64,000 nucleotides of DNA, taken from the NCBI GenBank assembly GCA_902779085.1, contig CACYZY010000002.1:186001-250000 (forward strand), given 5' to 3'. A program made the position numbers and the translations under genes. Source of the stretch: an uncultured Bacteroidales bacterium (GTDB taxonomy: Bacteria; Bacteroidota; Bacteroidia; Bacteroidales; Bacteroidaceae). The notes under the pieces are model-generated. The model did not search any database. It worked only from the letters and a program-made list of their open reading frames with translations, and was not told where the DNA came from. The stretch's first letter is position 1; the number at the start of each line of letters is the position of its first letter. This document shows, piece after piece, positions 61,021-64,000 of this stretch.

Positions 61021-61046
61021 AGGATTATTAATTAATAATTGTGTTG

Positions 61047-61080
61047 CAAAGATAAAAGAAATTGTTCTTTATTTTGCAAA
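61047..61080 (-). promoter_or_regulatory. Promoter of the alkaline phosphatase gene
   Basis: On the minus strand TTTG (61077-61080), 22 bases, then TATCTTTG (61047-61054), spacing slightly long. A perfect 16-base AT palindrome at 61024-61039 lies between the -7 box and the ATG. Confidence 0.5.
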
Positions 61081-61193
61081 ATTGCATCAATTATTATGCC
61101 ACATTATTTGATCATTAGATAGGCGAATACTGTTAATTACGATTTGTTGATACTTTTTTGCATTTATTTAGACAACCAAATATATATATAGCG

Positions 61194-61201
61194 TATATTT
61201 G
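61194..61201 (+). promoter_or_regulatory. -7 box of the HU gene
   Basis: TATATTTG, matching TAnnTTTG, 52 bases before the ATG at 61254. No clear -33 box. Confidence 0.45.
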
Positions 61202-61253
61202 TAACAATATTTGATGATAACTCATTAGAGAGAAACAACAACTGATCAAAAAT

Positions 61254-61529
61254 ATGAATAAATTTAGTTTCGTAAAAGAATTGGCACGTCGATTACAAAT
61301 CACCGACACAGCAGCAAAAGCCTTTGTAGATGAATACAACAGGCTGGTAATTGACAAGATGTGTGAAGGGGAGGAGGTTAAGCTACAGTATTTCGGTAAA
61401 TTCATTCCTCACCGTCAGCCTAGACGTCCAGGACGTGATCCTCGAAACGGTGAGTACCATGATATTCCTGAACGTGTGACCATTAAGTTTAAAGTTAGTG
61501 CAAATGTATTAGATGAACTTAATGATTGA
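61254..61529 (+). CDS. HU-family DNA-binding protein
   Basis: A 91-residue nucleoid protein. It starts MNKFSFVKELARRLQITDTAAKAFVDEY, has the HU core VKLQYFGKFIPHRQPRRPGRDPRNGE with the basic arm, and ends VTIKFKVSANVLDELND. HU-type proteins bend DNA. The arm is richer in Pro/Arg than E. coli HU, as is common in Bacteroidales. Stand-alone gene with a terminator at 61556-61584. Confidence 0.93.
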   Translation: MNKFSFVKELARRLQITDTAAKAFVDEYNRLVIDKMCEGEEVKLQYFGKFIPHRQPRRPGRDPRNGEYHDIPERVTIKFKVSANVLDELND

Positions 61530-61555
61530 ATGAATTTGATAATTGTATAAGGAGA

Positions 61556-61584
61556 GGGGAGACATTATTGTGAGATGTCGCCCC
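61556..61584 (+). terminator. HU gene terminator
   Basis: GGGG-A-GACAT pairs with ATGTC-G-CCCC (9 pairs with one internal A-G mismatch) around a 9-base loop, followed by TTTTTT. Confidence 0.8.
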
Positions 61585-61688
61585 TTTTTTATTCATACAA
61601 CATTGTCACAAATTGTTAAATAATCCAACAATCTACTTGAAGGGCAGAAATCAAGCCGAATTTGCAAGGTGGATTGCGCAAAAATCAT

Positions 61689-61696
61689 TATATTTG
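61689..61696 (+). promoter_or_regulatory. -7 box of the pta-ackA operon
   Basis: TATATTTG, matching TAnnTTTG, 31 bases before the pta ATG. TTTG at 61661-61664 is 24 bases upstream, longer than standard. Confidence 0.5.
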
Positions 61697-61727
61697 CAGC
61701 TAAACAATTAACAAAATCTGAAAACCT

Positions 61728-62741
61728 ATGAATAAACTAATCCAAGGCATCATTGAACGCGCTAGAGCAGATCGCCAGCGCATCGTATTACCTGAAGCAA
61801 CAGAAGAGCGCACTTTGAAGGCTGCTGATCGAGCTTTGGGCGAGGGCATTGCAGACATAATCCTTATTGGTGATATCAAGGAAATTCACCGCATGGCAGA
61901 TGAGTTCGGATTGAAGAACATCGATAAGGCAACCCTGATAGACCCAATGGATAATCCTAGGGCTGAAGAGTATGCCCAATTATTAGCAGAACTTCGTAAG
62001 AAAAAGGGTATGACCATTGAGCAAGCTCGCGAGTTGGTAAAGAACCCTCTATATTTGGGTTGCATGATTATCAAAACGGGTGATGCTGATGGCCAAATCT
62101 CAGGTGCTCTGAGCACTACAGGCGATACGTTGCGTCCTGCCCTGCAGATTATCAAATGCTCACCGGGTATAACGTGCGTGAGTGGAGCTATGTTGATGAT
62201 TACTAATCAACCTCAATATGGTGAAAATGGCGTGTTAGTGGTTGGCGATGTGGCTGTAACCCCTATGCCTGATGCTAATCAGCTGGCTCAAATAGCTGTA
62301 TGTACAGCCGAAACAGCTCGTGCCGTTGGTGGCTTTGACGATCCGAGGGTGGCCATGCTGAGTTTCTCTACTAAGGGGTCTGCAACTCACGAAGTTGTAG
62401 ATAAGGTATTAGAAGCCACTAAATTGGCAAAAGAAATGGCTCCTAACTTGAAGATAGATGGAGAATTACAAGCCGATGCAGCGTTAGTCCCATCTGTGGG
62501 TAAGAAGAAGGCACCTGGCAGTGAGATTGCAGGTAATGCTAATGTGTTGGTATTTCCTAATTTGGAAGTAGGCAACATCGCTTATAAACTTGTACAACGT
62601 TTGGGCGATGCGTTGGCCATAGGCCCTATCTTGCAAGGTATAGCGCGCCCTGTTAATGATTTGAGCCGTGGATGTTCAATTGATGATGTTTATTATATGA
62701 TAGCCATTACTGCTTGCCAGGCACAAGCTGCTAAGAAATAA
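61728..62741 (+). CDS. pta: Phosphate acetyltransferase
   Basis: Converts acetyl-CoA and phosphate to acetyl phosphate. The 337 residues are the short form, only the PTA_PTB catalytic domain, without the N-terminal DRTGG region of the long type. Motifs include RIVLPEATEERTLKAADRAL, DGQISGALSTTGDTLRPALQII, and GPILQGIARPVNDLSRGCSIDD. Normal for Bacteroidales. ackA follows after 18 bases. Acetate formation gives ATP in anaerobes. Confidence 0.96.
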   Translation: MNKLIQGIIERARADRQRIVLPEATEERTLKAADRALGEGIADIILIGDIKEIHRMADEFGLKNIDKATLIDPMDNPRAEEYAQLLAELRKKKGMTIEQARELVKNPLYLGCMIIKTGDADGQISGALSTTGDTLRPALQIIKCSPGITCVSGAMLMITNQPQYGENGVLVVGDVAVTPMPDANQLAQIAVCTAETARAVGGFDDPRVAMLSFSTKGSATHEVVDKVLEATKLAKEMAPNLKIDGELQADAALVPSVGKKKAPGSEIAGNANVLVFPNLEVGNIAYKLVQRLGDALAIGPILQGIARPVNDLSRGCSIDDVYYMIAITACQAQAAKK

Positions 62742-62759
62742 TTTTAAAACCCTATATCT

Positions 62760-63962
62760 ATGAAGATTTTAGTATTGAATTGTGGTAGCTCGTCAATCAA
62801 ATACAAATTGTTTGACATGACTGATAAATCTGTCATTGCTTCTGGTGGTATTGAAAAGATTGGTTTGGCCGATTCTTTCCTGAAGTTTGCGCTGCCTGAC
62901 GGTGAGAAGAAAATAATACATAAAGATATCCCAGAACATACAGTGGGTGTGGAACTGATTCTCCAGACGTTGATTGATCCTCAGTATGGAGCTATCAAGA
63001 GTTATGATGAGATAGATGCTGTTGGTCACCGTATGGTGCATGGTGGTGAGCGTTTTACTGAGTCGGTATTGCTTACACCCGAGGTACTAAAAGAGTTCGA
63101 GGCTTGCAATGACTTGGCTCCACTTCACAACCCTGCTAACTTAAAGGGAGTGAATGCTGTAAAGGCCATCTTACCTAATGTCCCTCAGATTGGTGTGTTT
63201 GATACCGCCTTCCATCAAACAATGCCTGACTATGCTTACATGTATGCCTTACCATATGAGTTTTACGAGAAGTATAAAATCCGTCGTTATGGTTTCCATG
63301 GAACTTCACATCGTTTTATCACTCAATATGTATGTGATTATTTAGGTGTAAAGAAGGAAGGTCTGAAACTCATTACTTGCCACATAGGTAACGGTGCTTC
63401 TATCGCAGCTATCAAAGATGGTAAGGTGTTGGACACTTCTATGGGCCTCACTCCTTTGGAAGGTCTTATCATGGGAACCAGAAGTGGTGATGTTGATGGT
63501 GGTGTGATAACCTTCCTCGAAAACAAATTGGGTGTAAACGCTGCCCAGATGAGCGACCTGTTGAACAAGAAGAGTGGTATGCTGGGTATCACTGGTGTTT
63601 CAAGCGATATGCGTGAACTCGAGGTTGCACAGAAAGAAGGTAATCCGCGTGCTATTTTGGCTGACAAGATGTACAACTATCGTATCAAAAAATATATAGG
63701 AGCGTATGCTGCTGTGTTGGGTGGTGTTGATGTCATCGTCTTCACTGGTGGCGTAGGTGAGAACCAGGCAAGTATGCGTGCTAACACCCTTGAGGGCATG
63801 GAATTCTTAGGTGTGAAGATAGATCCTGAACTTAATGCAGCAACTGTCAGGGGCAAAGAGGGTATAATCTCTACTCCAGATGCTAAGGTAAAGGTGGTAA
63901 TCTTGGCAACAGACGAAGAGTTGATGATTGCTGAGGACACTATGAATATTATCAAGGCCTAA
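62760..63962 (+). CDS. ackA: Acetate kinase
   Basis: Makes acetate and ATP from acetyl phosphate and ADP. The 400 residues begin ILVLNCGSSSIKYKLFDM (the ASKHA phosphate-1 motif), then HRMVHGGERF, FDTAFHQTMP, RRYGFHGTSHRF, HIGNGASIAAIKDGKVLDTSMGL, and VFTGGVGENQ. All substrate-binding segments are intact. The gene is complete and lies 38 bases from the right edge. Forms an operon with pta. Confidence 0.98.
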   Translation: MKILVLNCGSSSIKYKLFDMTDKSVIASGGIEKIGLADSFLKFALPDGEKKIIHKDIPEHTVGVELILQTLIDPQYGAIKSYDEIDAVGHRMVHGGERFTESVLLTPEVLKEFEACNDLAPLHNPANLKGVNAVKAILPNVPQIGVFDTAFHQTMPDYAYMYALPYEFYEKYKIRRYGFHGTSHRFITQYVCDYLGVKKEGLKLITCHIGNGASIAAIKDGKVLDTSMGLTPLEGLIMGTRSGDVDGGVITFLENKLGVNAAQMSDLLNKKSGMLGITGVSSDMRELEVAQKEGNPRAILADKMYNYRIKKYIGAYAAVLGGVDVIVFTGGVGENQASMRANTLEGMEFLGVKIDPELNAATVRGKEGIISTPDAKVKVVILATDEELMIAEDTMNIIKA

Positions 63963-64000
63963 TTATTTTTAAGATACTGTGTGTGAATTTGTCATAATTT

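Overview
The window looks like a core chromosomal segment from a member of the Bacteroidales (Bacteroidota), most likely Prevotellaceae or Bacteroidaceae. The evidence is low-to-moderate GC content, promoters of the Bacteroidota type (a -7 box TAnnTTTG, sometimes with TTTG about 19-20 bases upstream), weak Shine-Dalgarno sequences, and typical gene families: GH97, GH130, GH2, a DUF3836-like protein, C69 dipeptidase, a TIGR04076-like protein, a DPP-IV-like S9 peptidase and YfhO. I see no rRNA, tRNA, prophage, transposase or CRISPR array. Family names come from remembered motifs, not from a search.

Layout. 1-5861 (minus): ychF, lgt, a GH130 lipoprotein and leuS (cut by the left edge) form one operon. 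6207-9723 (minus): a small secreted protein and polA. 9797-10777 (plus): a polyprenyl diphosphate synthase. 10774-19949 (minus): a long array of TIGR04076-like protein, two GNATs, an SpmA-SpmB fusion, ybeY, mnmG, apt, uvrC, dtd, a MazG-like protein and deoC, covering tRNA/rRNA maturation, repair and nucleotide salvage. 20147-24018 (plus): ruvB, a flippase and a DUF389 protein. 24294-28103 (minus): a GH2-GH97 pair. 28288-30252 (plus): a DEAD-box helicase. 30291-37653 (minus): cysE, rlmL-like, an S9 peptidase, purD and two membrane proteins. 37755-38702 (plus): cysK, divergent from cysE. 38775-45476 (minus): rnr with a double esterase, a lipoprotein, a repeat-rich gap, an exonuclease and a lipid-anchored flavodoxin. 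45596-53281: a YhhN protein (plus), then FtsX/LolE-like, rbfA, YfhO, dprA, a thioesterase and a U32 protein (minus). 53383-59520: dusB (plus), PAP2 and SDR proteins (minus), a C69 dipeptidase (minus) and a serine hydrolase (plus). 59611-63962: alkaline phosphatase (minus), HU, pta and ackA (plus).

Most genes are housekeeping. They support translation and RNA processing (leuS, rbfA, ybeY, mnmG, dtd, dusB, U32, rlmL-like, rnr, DEAD helicase), DNA metabolism (polA, uvrC, ruvB, dprA, HU), cysteine synthesis (cysE/cysK), acetate and ATP production (pta-ackA), and export or breakdown of peptides and glycans.

The unexplained signal is mainly in the gaps. One is a pair of related fold-back elements at about 24.1 kb and 56.5 kb, in opposite orientation, with an identical 12-bp stem. 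Another is a module of 22-bp direct repeats plus an AAATTCTCATGA-type palindrome, present at 6.1 kb and 43.8 kb. A third is a cluster of TTGTAAGGTTGTA inverted repeats at 43.66-44.04 kb. There is also a parS-like 16-mer beside mnmG, a 22-bp palindrome upstream of the ychF promoter, and a set of terminators sharing an AGGGTGTG stem. Among the genes, the SDR plus Aur1-like PAP2 pair and the two-domain esterase with a missing catalytic His are the most interesting.
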